Of a stretch of DNA of 64,000 nt, positions 21,475-33,087 are shown piece after piece (position 1 is the first letter of the stretch; each line of letters begins with the position of its first letter). The stretch spans positions 51,677,478 to 51,741,477 of the forward strand of contig NC_090177.1 of the NCBI RefSeq assembly GCF_024679245.1. Direction: 5' to 3'. The notes under the pieces were generated by a model that searched no databases, was not told the origin of the DNA, and worked only from the letters and a program-made list of their open reading frames with translations. A program made the position numbers and the translations under genes. The DNA comes from Pseudorasbora parva. Its lineage: Eukaryota > Chordata > Actinopteri > Cypriniformes > Gobionidae.

Positions 21475-21809
21475 TCCATGCCACGCCGCACTGAAGCAGT
21501 CATTTCTGCTAAAGGAGTCCCCACCAAGTGTTGAGTGCAGAACTGAACATCATTATTTGAAGGTTTACTTTTTTTGTATTAAAAACACTTTTCTTTTATT
21601 GGTCGGATGAAATATGCTAATTTTTTTAGATGAGCTGTATGCCAAAGTATTAAAAAAATAAAAGACCTGAAATATTTCAGTTGGTGTGCAATGAATCTAA
21701 AATATATGAAAGTTTAATTTTTATCATTACATTATGGAAAATAATTAACTTTATCACTAATGAATTATCACAATATGCTATATTTTTTGAGAAGGACCTG
21801 TATGTAACC

Positions 21810-23204
21810 TGAGAAAATGTGTCCTTCTAATGATTTTCAATCTATCCCTGCGATATTGTTGACTACACATTCAAATTTTGTAATTTAATCTTACCTGGAT
21901 AGTTTGTGTTTCCTTTGGTGTCAGGTTTGGGTTTTATCACTTCCTATTTTTGTAAGAATGGTTCATCAAATAAAAATCAAATAAATCAAAACAAAATACA
22001 AAAAATACAAAGATTTTTTATCATTAATCTCATGCAATACATCTGGCTACACTTCCACACTTACCTGTGCATTCATCACAGCTATGGTTGCCAGCCATAC
22101 ACATGTACAGTAGATCCAGCTCGGCGGCTTCAGGGACATCATAAGTGCCGCCATCTTGGAATTGTCAATAACAAGACCTGTGTGAATGTCAATAAAGGTC
22201 AGTGAAGGAGATGCATAATACGACCTTGTCTCACCATTTGCCTTAGTTCTCATTGTTTGTTTGTTTCTGATTGTGCACTACTTTACTTTACTTTACTTTA
22301 CTTTACTTTACAACAAGGACCATATACAATTTCTAACTTAAATGTTTCTATTCCATATATTGTACCGGATTTAGTTCAAAGCTAAACCTGTTTGGTTGAT
22401 TGTCATTCCATGTGTTGTAACAGTGTCATGAATTGTACACGGTTCTAGTGGTTGTAGTTTTCATCCTCAACACCAGGGGGTCCTAGTGTGCTCCCTTGGT
22501 GTGGTTAAAAGATGAGGAAGTAGTAGAGTAAGATAGAGTAATTTATGGAATAGAATATAAAGGAGAGCATGTGTCATTTTGTTCCACACTCCATTCCAGT
22601 CGGCGGCGGTAATACACCATTTCGTTGTTTGTCAACCGCCAATAAACTTGAAGAAGTAGAAGAAGAAGAAGAAGAAGAAGAAGAAGAAGAGTAAGATAGA
22701 GGACAGCATGGTGTGCTTTGTGTTCCTTCTCAGCCTTGTTGGGAAGCTTAGTTGTTTGCTGCTCAATTGTAAGTAATGTTTGATTATAACCACTGAATGA
22801 TGTATTTTGAATAGCTTTATTTTCATACTTAATGGTAGTGGTGGCGAGATGAAGCCTCATGAAGCATTGAAACTTTTCAGTCAAATGGTTCACAAAAGGG
22901 TTCATTTCTCGAGGCTTCATTTGCTCACAATACCGCCTGGTGGTCAAAGAGTGTAAAACAGATACATTACAGATGACCATGATGTGATCTGTGATGCACT
23001 GCATTTTGTATCAGTTAAGCCTTAAATATAACGGTGAAGACAAGAAAAATAAATTTCCACATAGACTAATCTATTTATATGAATATAATTTGTATTTTCT
23101 GGTGGTATGTAATGATTGTATAACATAACTGTGTAATAAACATATAGGATTGAAATGAATGGGCTATCAAATGTGTGTAAATCAATTATTTGGACATAGG
23201 CAGG
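21810..23204 (+). other. Unclassified AT-rich spacer with short tandem repeats
   Basis: After the DIRS-relic edge no gene is seen. There is a (CTTTA)n run at 22281-22311 and a (GAA)n run at 22651-22690. The GAA run follows GGTAATACACCATTTCG...CAACCGCCAATAAACTTG, which looks like the tail of a dispersed retroposon. 22845-22980 looks like another dispersed repeat (GATGAAGCCTCATGAAGCATTG). Confidence 0.5.
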
Positions 23205-24339
23205 AGGGGCAATATTATTATTTTTTTTATTGTATCTTTTTTTAACATTACAACCATTAACATCTTAAACAAAATAAGCAAAACAAAACAAAAAGAAAAA
23301 AAAAAAAAAAACACACGCAACAACAACAGAGCCCGATAAAATCAGTACTAATAACAGTAATAATTATAAAAAGATGATAGCTGGAGCATTATAATATAGC
23401 AAGACTCAAAATGTTACTCAAAGAAACATCAATAGAATCAAGATAAGGGGTCCAGATCTGATGGAAATCTTCAGTTGATGAGTGAGTGGTGCATGTTAGA
23501 AATTCTAATGGAATCATTTCTCTAATAATCTTATGCCATCCTTTTAAAGAAGGGGGTTTATCACTGATCCAGGATAACAATATATTTTTCCTAGCTGCAA
23601 AGGCTAGTATATCAAATAATCGTCTAGTGAATCTGTTTGGCAAATGTCTATTTGGAAGACCTAAAATCAAAATCAAGGGGTCCGGTTGAAACACTAATCC
23701 AAACATTTGGCTTATATATTGAACCACTTTTGACCATTAAGTTCTAATTAAAAAACAATCCCAGAAACAATGAATATAGTCTCCAACTTCCACCCTACAT
23801 TTAAGACAAAATGGAGAGTTCCTTGGGTCAAATTTACTTCTAAGGAGTGGTGTGATGTGCATTCTATGCACAATCCTGAGCTGAATAGCTCTAGCCCTGT
23901 TGCAAACAGAGATCTTATTTGCCTGACTCCAAACCCGCTCCCAATCCTCTTCTGTTATAGTCACTTGCAACTCACCCTCCCATAATCTTCTAAGATCTTG
24001 TGTGTTTGCCACTTCATATAAGCAAAGGGTGTTATAAAAGCAAGAGATCTGCTTTCTCAATGGGGGATTCAAGAGAATCTTCTCAATAGCTGACATAGTG
24101 GGGTTAGTGACAAGGGCCGTACTTTTAAAAATATAATCCCTGATTTGGAGAAATCTGAAAAAGCTTGATCTAGGCAGCTTGTATTTTATAACTAAATCTT
24201 CAAAAGATAACAGAGAACCTTCCTTGAACAAGTCACCAAGTCTACATAACCCATGAGCCTGCCAAACCTTAAAACCAGAATCTAAAAGGCTAGGCATAAA
24301 TTCTGGATTATTGTAGATGGGAGTCAGTAGGGACGAAAT

Positions 24340-25476
24340 TAGGGCTGCACGATATTGGAAAAAATTTACATTGCGATATTGAGAGCCATCAATCCAGGCT
24401 AAAGTTAATAATTACCTAATAAGCAAGCTTCATTACAAGTGACAAAAAGAAATGTTGGAAAATAGGTGTAAACATGAAACTAAACCTCCAGTAGGTGGCA
24501 GCAGGTGACCGTTTTAACAAGTGAGTCACTGAGTCGTTCATTCAAACGATTCATTCGAACACTGAATCGTTCACACTTGTTGCTATGAGTGAGACGTGTT
24601 ACGGGTCTGCTGTGAACGATTTTCACTGCTGAAATAGAACAGAAACACTAAATATTGCATTTAAAATGTAAGTAACTGTGAATGTTAATTAGTTGTTTAT
24701 GGAGCTGTCATATGAAATCAGTGTCATTTTCAGTCGTGATGGTCTTCAGGAAAACGCTCTAGTGTTGTGATTTCTCCTCGAGAGGCTGCACGAGCGTCAA
24801 CAGCGCGACCTTATTATCGTCAGTTCATTATATATTATCCACAATCGATCGCCACTTACACTAAATAAATGCACAAACATTCTTGCATTTTGGTGATTCG
24901 CTAGTTATTTTTTGTTTTAATCAGGCTCTTGTCCGTCAGTCAAGTAAAATTCTCTTTCACTTGTCCCTTCAAAACACCCACGTCCCGGACAAGCGTTAAT
25001 GTCGAGCCCTGCTTTGTATTCGTCGTAAAGATCTTTGTGGTGCAGTTTTAAGTGATCAGACAAATTGGTGGTGTTTTCTTGTTTTGTGGCCACAAGACAC
25101 TCCATGCAAAGTATCTCTTTTTGTTCAACATCCTCCTTTATGTAGCCAAAATAGTCCCAAAAAGATGATTTCTGGTACGAACCTTTTTTCCCCTATTTGG
25201 ATCCTCTACGTCGCGCATTTTAGCAGTGAATGTTTGACCGTGAGCGGTGAGCAGCGGCACAGCGAACCAATCACTGTGCAGGCATGAGGAACGTGCGTGC
25301 GTGTCACTCCAGCAACAAACTAGTGTTTACTGTGTGCTTCCTTAATACACCATGGGCTACTATCATAGACCGTAAAAAAATACTACTACCCTTCACATCG
25401 CATGTTCCGGCGATGTGACTATCGCACACGCGCACATCGCGATGTCGATGTTAAAACAGAATATCGTTCAGCCCTA
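24340..25476 (-). mobile_element. hAT deletion derivative (hAT-3) inside the LINE
   Basis: The ends are TAGGGCTGCACGATAT and ATATCGTTCAGCCCTA. The flanking 8-mers are GACGAAAT (24332-24339) and GAAGAAAT (25477-25484), a duplication with one later change. LINE ORF2 coding sequence resumes on both sides, so it landed after the LINE. It keeps one coding exon (BED finger) and lacks the DDE core. Confidence 0.8.
24917..25223 (-). pseudogene. BED zinc-finger exon of a hAT transposase, one frameshift
   Basis: The start reads MRDVEDPNRGKK; a single-base shift near 25180 then leads to SYQKSSFWDYFGYIKEDVEQ and LCMECLVATKQENTTNLSDH with LKLHHKDLYDEYKA. CxxC and the His pair near LKLHHKDL form a BED-type finger, the N-terminal DNA-binding domain of hAT transposases. 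The frame stops at 24917 with no catalytic domain. A similar start is widely seen in ZBED-like genes, but the setting inside TIRs says transposon remnant. Confidence 0.7.
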
Positions 25477-28256
25477 GAAGAAATGTCAGCCTTGCCCTCA
25501 ATCCTGCGTATGATGGACCAGGCCTTCCACGTATTAAACACAACTGTGTTATTGCATAGCTCCTTAATTACCTTGGATCTTCTAACAAATAGCAGATTTT
25601 GTAAAGTGCATGATGACTGTGAGGCCTCTAAATCAAGCCAAGTAGAGTTAGGATCCTCTCTGAACCACTCAACAATGAATCTGAGTTGGCAGGCCAACTG
25701 ATATTTTCTGATGTTTGGCAGATCTAAGCCCCCCATAGAACTAGAGCTGCAGTTTTGAGAATTTTAATCTCGGTTTTCGCTTATTCCATATAAAAAAACT
25801 AAGCCATCCAGTTAGTTCCTTTACCCTTTTATTTGGCAGAAGAATTGGTATCATCTGTAATGGGAAGAGAAGCCTTGGCATTATATTCATCTTAATTACT
25901 GCAATTCTTCCGAGCCAGGAAATGGGAAGATCAGACCATCTAATTAAATCGATGCAGATTTTATCAAGCAATGGAAAAAGATTCACTTTGGCCAATTGGC
26001 TAATGATAGGGGTAATATGGATTCCCAAATATGTAAAACCAGAATCCGACACTTTAAATGGAAAGGAAGTCATATTAGTTATCTGAGCGCTTGAGTGTCT
26101 TAAATGCATAGCAATAGATTTGGAGAAATTTATTTTGTACCCTGAAAACTTCCCAAGTTAATTTACAATATCTACTAGAGCAGGCACAGACGATTCAATG
26201 TCCGATAGAAAAAGCAAGATATCATCCGCATAAAGGGAGATCTTGTGCTGTTTGACACCAATCGAAACACCAGACACAGCCAACCCCTCCCTAACCGCCT
26301 GTGCCAAAGGCTCTATTGCTATAGCAAAAAGCAATGGGGAAAGGGGGCAGCCCTGCCTAGTGCCCCTGCGCAAAGGAAAGTTGTCAGACCTCTGACCATT
26401 AGTGACTACTGCTGCAAGTGGAGCAGCATATAATAAACGAACCCATTTAATAAAATTATCACCTAGGCCAAACCTTTGCAAACTATAAAATAAATAAGGC
26501 CACTCCACACGATCAAAGGCCTTCTCCACGTCTAAGGATAAAATAAATGTATCAATGTTACGTTTATGAGAGAGCTCAATCACATTAAGAAGCCATCTAA
26601 TATTATTACTTGAACTTCTACCCCTGATGAATCCTGTTTGATCTTCATTAATGATAGAAGGAATTATTTTCTCCAGCTGAAGTGCAAGGATTTTGGAGAG
26701 CAACTTTAAATCTACGTTAAGCAAAGATATCGGCCTGTAGGACCCACAAATCTCCGGATCTTTTCCTTTTTTTAAAATGAGAGATATGTTGGCCTCTTTA
26801 AGTGATTGCGGAATCCTGTTCATCATAAATGAGTGATCATACATAGCTAGCAGGGGATCTATTAATATTTGCTCGAACTCTTTATATACTTCACACCCCA
26901 GACCATCCGGACCTGGGGACTTACCAGACTGTAAACTGTGTAAAGCCATTAGAGCTTCCTCCCTTGAAATGGGGGCATTCAAGACCATTCTCTGATCATC
27001 AGATATACTAGGAAGTGTTAGGTGAGCAAATACATGTTCCATAGTTTTATAGTGTTGAGGGGAGTGTTCAGTTTGATATAAATCAGAATAAAACTGCTTA
27101 AATGTAACATTTATAACACCAAAATCAAATGACTGCTTTCCAGAAGCGTCCCTGATAGAGGTAATAAACTGTGGGCCCGGTTTCTCCTTCAGTAAATAAG
27201 ATAGGTACTTGTTAGGCTTATTGCCATGCTCGTATAGTCTTTGCTTTGAAAACAGTATTTTAGTATTGGCCTTTTGCGATAACAAAGAATCCAAAGAAGT
27301 GCGTACTACCCCCAGCTTCTCCAAATTGGCAGGAGACACATCCTTAACATGTTCTGCGGTAGCCCATTTGAGTTCTTGTTCCAAACGTACCTGCTTCTCT
27401 ACTTGTTTCCGTTTTTTAGTGATGGAATAAGATATAACTAATCCTCTAATAAATGCTTTGGAAGTCTCCCATAACAGAGAAGGATCATCCATAGACTCTG
27501 AATTAATTGACCAAAAAATCTTAAATTCAGAATTAAAATATGAAAGAAACTTCTTGTCTTTCAGCAGTAATATATTAAATCTCCATCGGTTAGTAGATTT
27601 AGGAAGTCCCTCCACAAACATATCTAATACCACCATGGCATGATCGGAGACAACAGTATTACTTATGATACAACGGGAGACATTTTGCAGAATTACACTC
27701 GGAACTAGAAAATAATCAATTCTAGAGTAACATTTATGGGGAGGAGAGTAGAAGGTAAAATATGTTTGCAAAGGGTTAAGTGTACGCCAAACATCAGGAA
27801 AAACCTAATTCCTCACATAAAGCGGATAATGCTTTAGATTGCTTTGATGGAGGGCAGTTCTTTGGAGGTGATCTATCCATTAAAGGATTCAATAAGCAGT
27901 TAAAATCTCCCCCTACAATCACAGTACCAGAAGCAGTATCTAACAAATCTGAAAAAGCCTTGGTGATAAGCTCAGGAGAAAGGTTTGGTGGACGGTATAT
28001 ATTTAAAATAGTTATCTCCTTTCCATAGAGTAGCCCTCTAACAACTATAGCTACCCCCCTACTACTCGTTGTAAAGGAAGAAAAATACATTTGACCAATC
28101 CACTTATGTCTGAGACTGGCATGTTCCTTGTCATTCAAGTGAGTCTCCTGCAACAGGGCCAGATCAACACACTCCTTATTTAAACAGTCAAAAACCTTCC
28201 GAACTTTGATTTTACTATGTAAGCCCCTTACATTCCATGTAGAAATTCTTAAATTA

Positions 28257-28282
28257 CCCCCCCCCCCCCCCCCCCCCCCCCC
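28257..28282 (-). repeat. Poly-C tract (26 C; poly-G in LINE sense)
   Basis: This homopolymer sits between ORF1 and the first recognisable ORF2 residues, where the ORF2 start codon would be expected. Confidence 0.97.
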
Positions 28283-28683
28283 ATACAAATCTCCTGCACT
28301 GAAGTTTGCCTTATAATAATGAGAGAAGTACAAACATTTTCGGGCCATGGAACATTCAATAGAAAAAAAAGGAAAGAAAACAATCAAACACACAAACAGA
28401 AAAAAGATAAAGTAGGAGAAAGAGAAAAAAAGAGGCGCTTTCCCTTGTCAGAAAGGGAACTCAATACCCAAAATAAACAACTCTTCCATACAATCCGGAA
28501 TAGAACCAACTATGAAGGAAAAAGAAAAAACTACTCAAGAGGTATACTAGCGTAATCACATTGTCCGCACCATTCAGCAATGAAAGAGAAACATAGTTAC
28601 CGAACGCAAAACAGAAAAAAAGGAGAAAGAAACGCGATCATGTACCCACTTCGGTGCTATGCAGTGCACGCGCATCGACAGGT

Positions 28684-29580
28684 TCATTTAGGTCTGTCCA
28701 AAGGTGAGCTGCCAGAAGCCACAGGTCGGTCATGATGAGCTGTCTCCGCGATAAATTCCGAGACCGCTGCCGGTGTGACCAAAATCTTGGTAGTACTCCC
28801 CATCGTTACTCGCAGCTTAGCTGGGTATAACATTGTGTAGCGGGCTCTGATCTCCTGCAAGCGGCGTTTAACCAGGTCAAATTCCTTGCGCTTATGGAGC
28901 ACCAAGGCGGAGAAATCTTGAAAGAAAGAGATTATATTGTTCTCAACCCGCAGGTCGTTTATGGACAACTTTCTACTTGCATCAAGAATCCTCTGCCTGT
29001 CTCCGAAATGATGCATACGCACTACCAACGGCCGAGGTCTCTCCTTGGCACCTGGTCTAGGAGCAAGGGTGCGATGAGCTCTTTCGATCTTGATATAGCC
29101 TCCTTCGGTCTGTAGCTGAAGAAACTCCGGGATCCATTTTTGGAGGAAAGTCACTGCATTAGAGCCCTCTGCCCCTTCTGGTAAGCCAACAATACGTATA
29201 TTTTTGCGCCGACCTCTGTTCTCCAGGTCATCAACATGCTCAGTAAGCGACGCGACTTGGTTTTCTAGAGTTGAAATGCGAGCCTGCATGCTATCCGCTA
29301 ATTCCTCCGCCACGACGATTCTTCGTTCGGCCTCATCCAGTCGTGTTTTACAATTCTCCAATTCCTGGGAATGGGTATGCACAATCTCAGCTAGGTGATC
29401 TAGTTTGGCATTTATTGTTTTCGAAATCATCTCCGTCATGTGTTGAAATGCCTTCGCCATGGCCGGGCTTAGTTCAAAATCGCCGCTAGCATCACCATTA
29501 CCCTGCTCCAGCGGATCTTCGGACTCGGCCGCAGGGGAAGAATCTTTTTTCTCTGCTTTTTTGGCAGGATGATTTGGCAT
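28684..29580 (-). CDS. LINE ORF1 protein (L1-like RNA-binding chaperone), intact
   Basis: It is 298 residues with an ATG about 60 bases from the LINE 5' end and no break. Residues 58-122 are heptad-rich (KLDHLAEIVHTHSQELENC and following), a trimerising coiled coil. RRKNIRIVGLPEG at 125-136 opens the RRM-like domain, and IERAHR at 165-170 is the conserved ORF1p signature. The C-terminal domain includes FFQDFSALVLHKRKEF and RYTMLYPAKLRV. In L1-type elements this protein coats the RNA and assists target-primed reverse transcription. It is intact although ORF2 is broken. Confidence 0.9.
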   Translation of the reverse strand: MPNHPAKKAEKKDSSPAAESEDPLEQGNGDASGDFELSPAMAKAFQHMTEMISKTINAKLDHLAEIVHTHSQELENCKTRLDEAERRIVVAEELADSMQARISTLENQVASLTEHVDDLENRGRRKNIRIVGLPEGAEGSNAVTFLQKWIPEFLQLQTEGGYIKIERAHRTLAPRPGAKERPRPLVVRMHHFGDRQRILDASRKLSINDLRVENNIISFFQDFSALVLHKRKEFDLVKRRLQEIRARYTMLYPAKLRVTMGSTTKILVTPAAVSEFIAETAHHDRPVASGSSPLDRPK

Positions 29581-29660
29581 AGTGGTGTGGGAGCTAGTGA
29601 AAACTGCTGTTACTCCCTGTCCGCCATCTTGCCGCCCCCCAGGGGCAATATTATTATTTT

Positions 29661-30579
29661 AAAACAAAACAAAACAAAAAAACCCTCCCCCTAACTCCAA
29701 GATGGCAGCATGTCTCTCTGTCTGTGATTGAAATTTTATTTGTTTATGGGAAAATAGCAAATTGATCATTTTAAGAGCTTTTTTACAATATAACTATAAT
29801 GGAGAGTCTGTATTTGTCATACTCGACGGTTGTTTGATGACACAAATCCGTATAGTTTAGACAAGGTCTGATATCCTCAGTGTACTGGCATTGTGCTAAT
29901 CCTAGCAGTGCTGTCTTCAAACACACGGTATCCATAAAATCCCAGTCTGAACCATCAAGCTGGCACGGAAATCTACCTAGAACCGCATTGTTTTTGGAGG
30001 ATCTGTTTCATGCTGACTGGTTGGTGCCAGGAGCCTACTTATCTACTGAGCTCGAGTGCAGACGTGTCACGGAGTTTGATGGGCTTGATCTCCCTACAAT
30101 GAAGGAAAGTGCTTCTTTGTTCTTACGGCTGGTTTTTAAGAGATAGATTGATGTTATAGAGACGTCTGGTTTTGATTAACCTCTTTTACCCGCAGCACTG
30201 CTTCATTCACTGGGCTTCCTGTTTACAAGTGACAACATGTAACATCATTGGTCACTGCAAAGAAAACAGATCACCCATATTGGACTTCTTTATTGCTGAC
30301 CTGATTCTTAAGTAATATTTTGTCTTTTACACGTCTGAGTGGTGCTACGGATATGGAGAGAAAGAAGTGAGCTAATCTCAGTGTCTCTGCTGGTTAGGAG
30401 GTCAGACCAGTCAATTTGGTTTATAGCTTTTTCTAAATTGTTTCATTTTTAGGAATTTTCTCATAGAATCGATTTCTTAAGGTTGAATTTACAATTTTTT
30501 TCTAGTTAGTTTCCTTACCAGCTAAGGTGAAGAAGTGAAAGATTAGATCACTTCTCAGAACAAGACTTTCTTCATGATT
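29661..30579 (+). other. Unresolved stretch, possibly the 5' part of an old LINE
   Basis: 29690-29720 reads CCTAACTCCAAGATGGCAG, like the 5' tip of a LINE. A short open frame at 29880-30146 has no motif I recognise. No gene is supported. Confidence 0.35.
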
Positions 30580-30965
30580 TATCTAATTTTGACTGGGAAA
30601 AAATGTATAACAGTGCAGATGTTGATAGTGCCTGAAATCTCTTTCATGAAGGCTTTGTAAATATAATTAATAAGTATGCTCCTTTAAAGAAATACAGAGT
30701 TAAAGGCCGAAACAATGCTTGGTTTTCTCTGGATTTAGCAAAGATCCTTCATGACCGCAATGTGGCATCCCACATAGCAACATTGTGTCGGCCCAGATCT
30801 GGCCCTCATCTGGCACATGTGGAATACGGATCTGGCCCACATGCTGCGATAAATTACGGCCCTTGAGTGGCCCACTCCTGTTTGCCAGATCTGGGCCACA
30901 AGCAGGCCATAGCAATGCCACATGTCAGCCAAGAGCAAAGAAATAAACTAGAACTGGACCTTATC
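30580..30965 (+). pseudogene. LINE ORF2 linker fragment (L2-like), interrupted
   Basis: Translation reads LHDLSNFDWEKMYNSADVDSA, a stop, then NIINKYAPLKKYRVKGRNN and AWFSLDLAKILHDRN. This matches the region between endonuclease and RT in L2/CR1-type LINEs (APLK...NxWFxxDL). A CATCTGGCCCACAT-type repeat (about 30766-30925) is inserted after it. Confidence 0.6.
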
Positions 30966-31683
30966 TGAGTCACAAAATCTGTGTATAATAAATATGGAGT
31001 CATCGCAGACTTAAAGGGATCGCCTGGTGTTGAGACTTGTATGGCTTAATATAACATAAATGATGTCTCTTACTGAATTATGTAGTAGAAAACCCATGAA
31101 AGATCTACATTATTTAAAAAATCGATTTTATATTTGGACCATGGGCGGCGCCATTTTGTTTGCGTTCTAGGTTGATGACGTAGAATGGTTGAACTCCTCA
31201 ATCAGCTGGCGTTACCCGTAGCTATTTTTACCACAACGCAACTCGAAAATTGTTTCAGAGTTAAACAAAACCAGTTAATTGCTTTGTAATTGTACTTGAA
31301 ACACACTCAAACATACATGTGCACACAAACTCACCTACACAAGTCACACACAGATCGGCGGGCGCGCACACACACCTGAGAGACTGCGCTGTCTCAATCG
31401 AGATGTTGGGCTGCTCAGTCTCCACGACAGGGGCTGAATCTGAAATCGACCCCCTATACCCTGAAATAGGGCATTATTTGAAGGGACGGCCATTTGTAGT
31501 GTTGTCCGACACCATAGGGACATGTTCGAGTGTAGTCATTCAGTCTCACGTTGCACCGCAATAACGAGTGTACAGCCGATTACACACAGCTGTCCGACTT
31601 CACGCACCCAAACATACATGTGCACACAAACTCTCTCTCTCTCTCTCTCACAGACTCACACACACCCCGACAGATCGGCGCGA

Positions 31684-31715
<32 letters not shown>

Positions 31716-31780
31716 CCCAACAGATCGGTACACACACACACCCCAACAGATCGGCGCGAACGCACACGCACTGCGTTCGC

Positions 31781-32790
31781 TAGGGTTGGGCATCGTTTTG
31801 ATTTGAACGATTCTGATTCCGATTCTGATTCTTACTTTCGATTCCGGTTCTTTTCGATTCTTGATTCCGATTCTTTGAGGGGTGGAGTCAAAACATGTCA
31901 CATCGATATTCAATGCTATTATCAATACAATGGGGGAAAAACGCTGCATATACTGTCAATTAGATATTTTTTATATATATATTTTTTTTTGTCTGTCTTT
32001 TGAAAGTCTAGGCAATCAAACATTTCTTCTGAAGAGATCACTTTATATGATAAAGCTTTTAAACTTTTTCTCATATATAAACATTGATCAATTACTATTA
32101 AAATTATCTCACAAATATTTGTTAACTCAATGTATTTTTTACAACGGGGTCATTGTGTTGCAATAGTTTACACACAGCACAAGTAAGCTTGATTTTGAAT
32201 GGTAAATTGAATAAACAAAGATACATATTACAAAAAACAGCACAAATAAATACAATAGAATAAAAGATATAAATGAAATAGACTGCTTTATTTTTTCAGG
32301 TAGGTCTAACATTCAGGTAAGAAATACATTTAAAATAACATTGGATAATGTTTTTTTGCAAAAAAATTAATAGTTTCATATAAAACCATTAAAGTTAGAC
32401 AAGTTGATCAGTCAAGAGCAGTGTGATCGTTTGTCTTTTTGTAGTTTGACTTTGAATAACAAATGACTGCGGTCCCGCACTCATTGATCCTGAACTGTTC
32501 CTGTTACTCATTCTTCATTTCTTCCTGAATTGTTTAAGACTGTGTTTACATACTGTTCAAAATGTGCACTGAGAATTTGGTTGATTGTATTTGACCAATA
32601 ATAAGCTGTAAAAAGAAGCATTGTATGTCAGGGGCGGCTTTATTACGGAAATCAGGTGGCCATGGAAACCAAAACTTGCGCGCTTGGAACCGAAGATCGG
32701 AACCGAAAATACATTTTCTAAACGATTCCAATGGAATCGTTATTTTTTAAACGGTTCCAAGTTAGAACCGGTTCTCGATGCCCAACCCTA
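31781..32790. mobile_element. hAT-type MITE (hAT-4) inside the foldback element
   Basis: TAGGGTTGGGCATCG and CGATGCCCAACCCTA form perfect ends, and the 8-bp duplication GCGTTCGC flanks them (31773-31780, 32791-32798). The subterminal region is rich in GATTCCGATTCT-type repeats. It is 1010 bp and non-coding. Confidence 0.9.
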
Positions 32791-33087
32791 GCGTTCGCAT
32801 ATACATAACCCTCAATCCCTGTGTTGATATCATAGATAGACTGTTGATATGCAGTAGATTAACTCTAATGCCTAATGTATCCAGCAGAGGGAAATATCTA
32901 GGTAGGATGATGGGATAGGGTAACGTGAGGAAGAGAGGCAGGATGTTTTGGTGATGATGCATGGGATTGGTTTGTGCATTAAAGTTTGAGCACGCTCAGT
33001 GAATTAACCTCAATCTTTAAACTTTCACTTTTAAGACACAAATTACTTTCGCTACTTTTGTTCACTAATACAACTTGAAGGAGTGAA

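Larger units (their letters stand above)
18380..21534 (+). pseudogene. Tc1 transposase (DDE type), frameshifted, interrupted by a MITE, C-terminus expanded
   Basis: The N-terminal paired-like helix-turn-helix reads KTQKDISERIGCSQSAVSRH. A frameshift near 18745 moves to the next frame, which has the first catalytic Asp (VLFLDESKF), the second (VFQHDLAPAHS) and Glu (SPDLNPIENLWD). Only 30 residues separate the second Asp from Glu, where Tc1 proteins have 34, so an in-frame 12-base loss (a WPxx-type segment before SPDLNP) is likely. After DEL the gene is split by the MITE. It resumes at 20406 in the same frame (KAAIEASWAS), passes through 29 copies of a 12-residue unit and ends SMPRRTEAVISAKGVPTKC at 21534. 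It is not functional. Confidence 0.9.
18072..21800 (+). mobile_element. Tc1-type DNA transposon, interrupted and expanded
   Basis: TIRs of about 165 bp (18072-18235 and 21631-21800) begin CAGGTCCTTCT, with TA duplicated at 18070-18071 and 21801-21802. The core is a broken Tc1 transposase gene. A normal element of this type is near 1.5-1.7 kb. This one is 3.7 kb because of a TTAA-flanked MITE (19220-20401) and a minisatellite (20431-21474). A lone TIR of the same family is at 54082-54222. Confidence 0.9.
23389..28257 (-). pseudogene. LINE ORF2: endonuclease - reverse transcriptase - zinc-knuckle C-terminus, broken
   Basis: The AP-endonuclease begins after a 26-base poly-G (sense strand) with LRISTWNVRGL, then LALLQETHL and VIVGGDFN. 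An extra T in a T run near 27793 shifts the frame. The next frame has endonuclease motif YSRIDYFLVPS and SDHAMV, then RT with SGKSPGPDGLGCEVYKEF, SYRPISLLNVDLKLLSK, LDVEKAFDRVEW, GTRQGCPLSPLLFAIAIEPL and catalytic YADD. A TAA at about 26160 stops it just after the RT core, and a further shift follows near 25740. hAT-3 interrupts at 24340-25476. The C-terminal part contains CLKCRVEVGDYIHCFWDC, a zinc-knuckle-like element of L1-type ORF2 proteins. Confidence 0.9.
23225..29640 (-). mobile_element. Full-length L1/Tx1-type LINE
   Basis: A 20-bp target duplication (AGGGGCAATATTATTATTTT) flanks it at 23205-23224 and 29641-29660. The A-rich tail is on the left (T-rich on plus, 23221-23243). The 5' end on the right reads GGGGGGCGGCAAGATGGCGG. 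It has ORF1 (28684-29580) and ORF2 (about 28257 to 23389). Without the internal hAT it is about 5.27 kb. The long TSD and complete 5' end show endonuclease-primed insertion of a full-length copy. Confidence 0.92.

Noticed and set aside
20395..21494. Three overlapping open frames of about 350 codons (two minus, one plus) with LRCSGGDQPVAL-, EVFWRRSACGTA- and ADRLQNTSAVPQ-type repeats
   Set aside because: They are by-products of a 36-bp tandem array whose unit is divisible by three. Only the transposase frame has matching sequence on both sides.
24340..25476. hAT-3 as part of LINE coding sequence
   Set aside because: ORF2 similarity stops at both TIRs and resumes outside them, and an 8-bp duplication is present.
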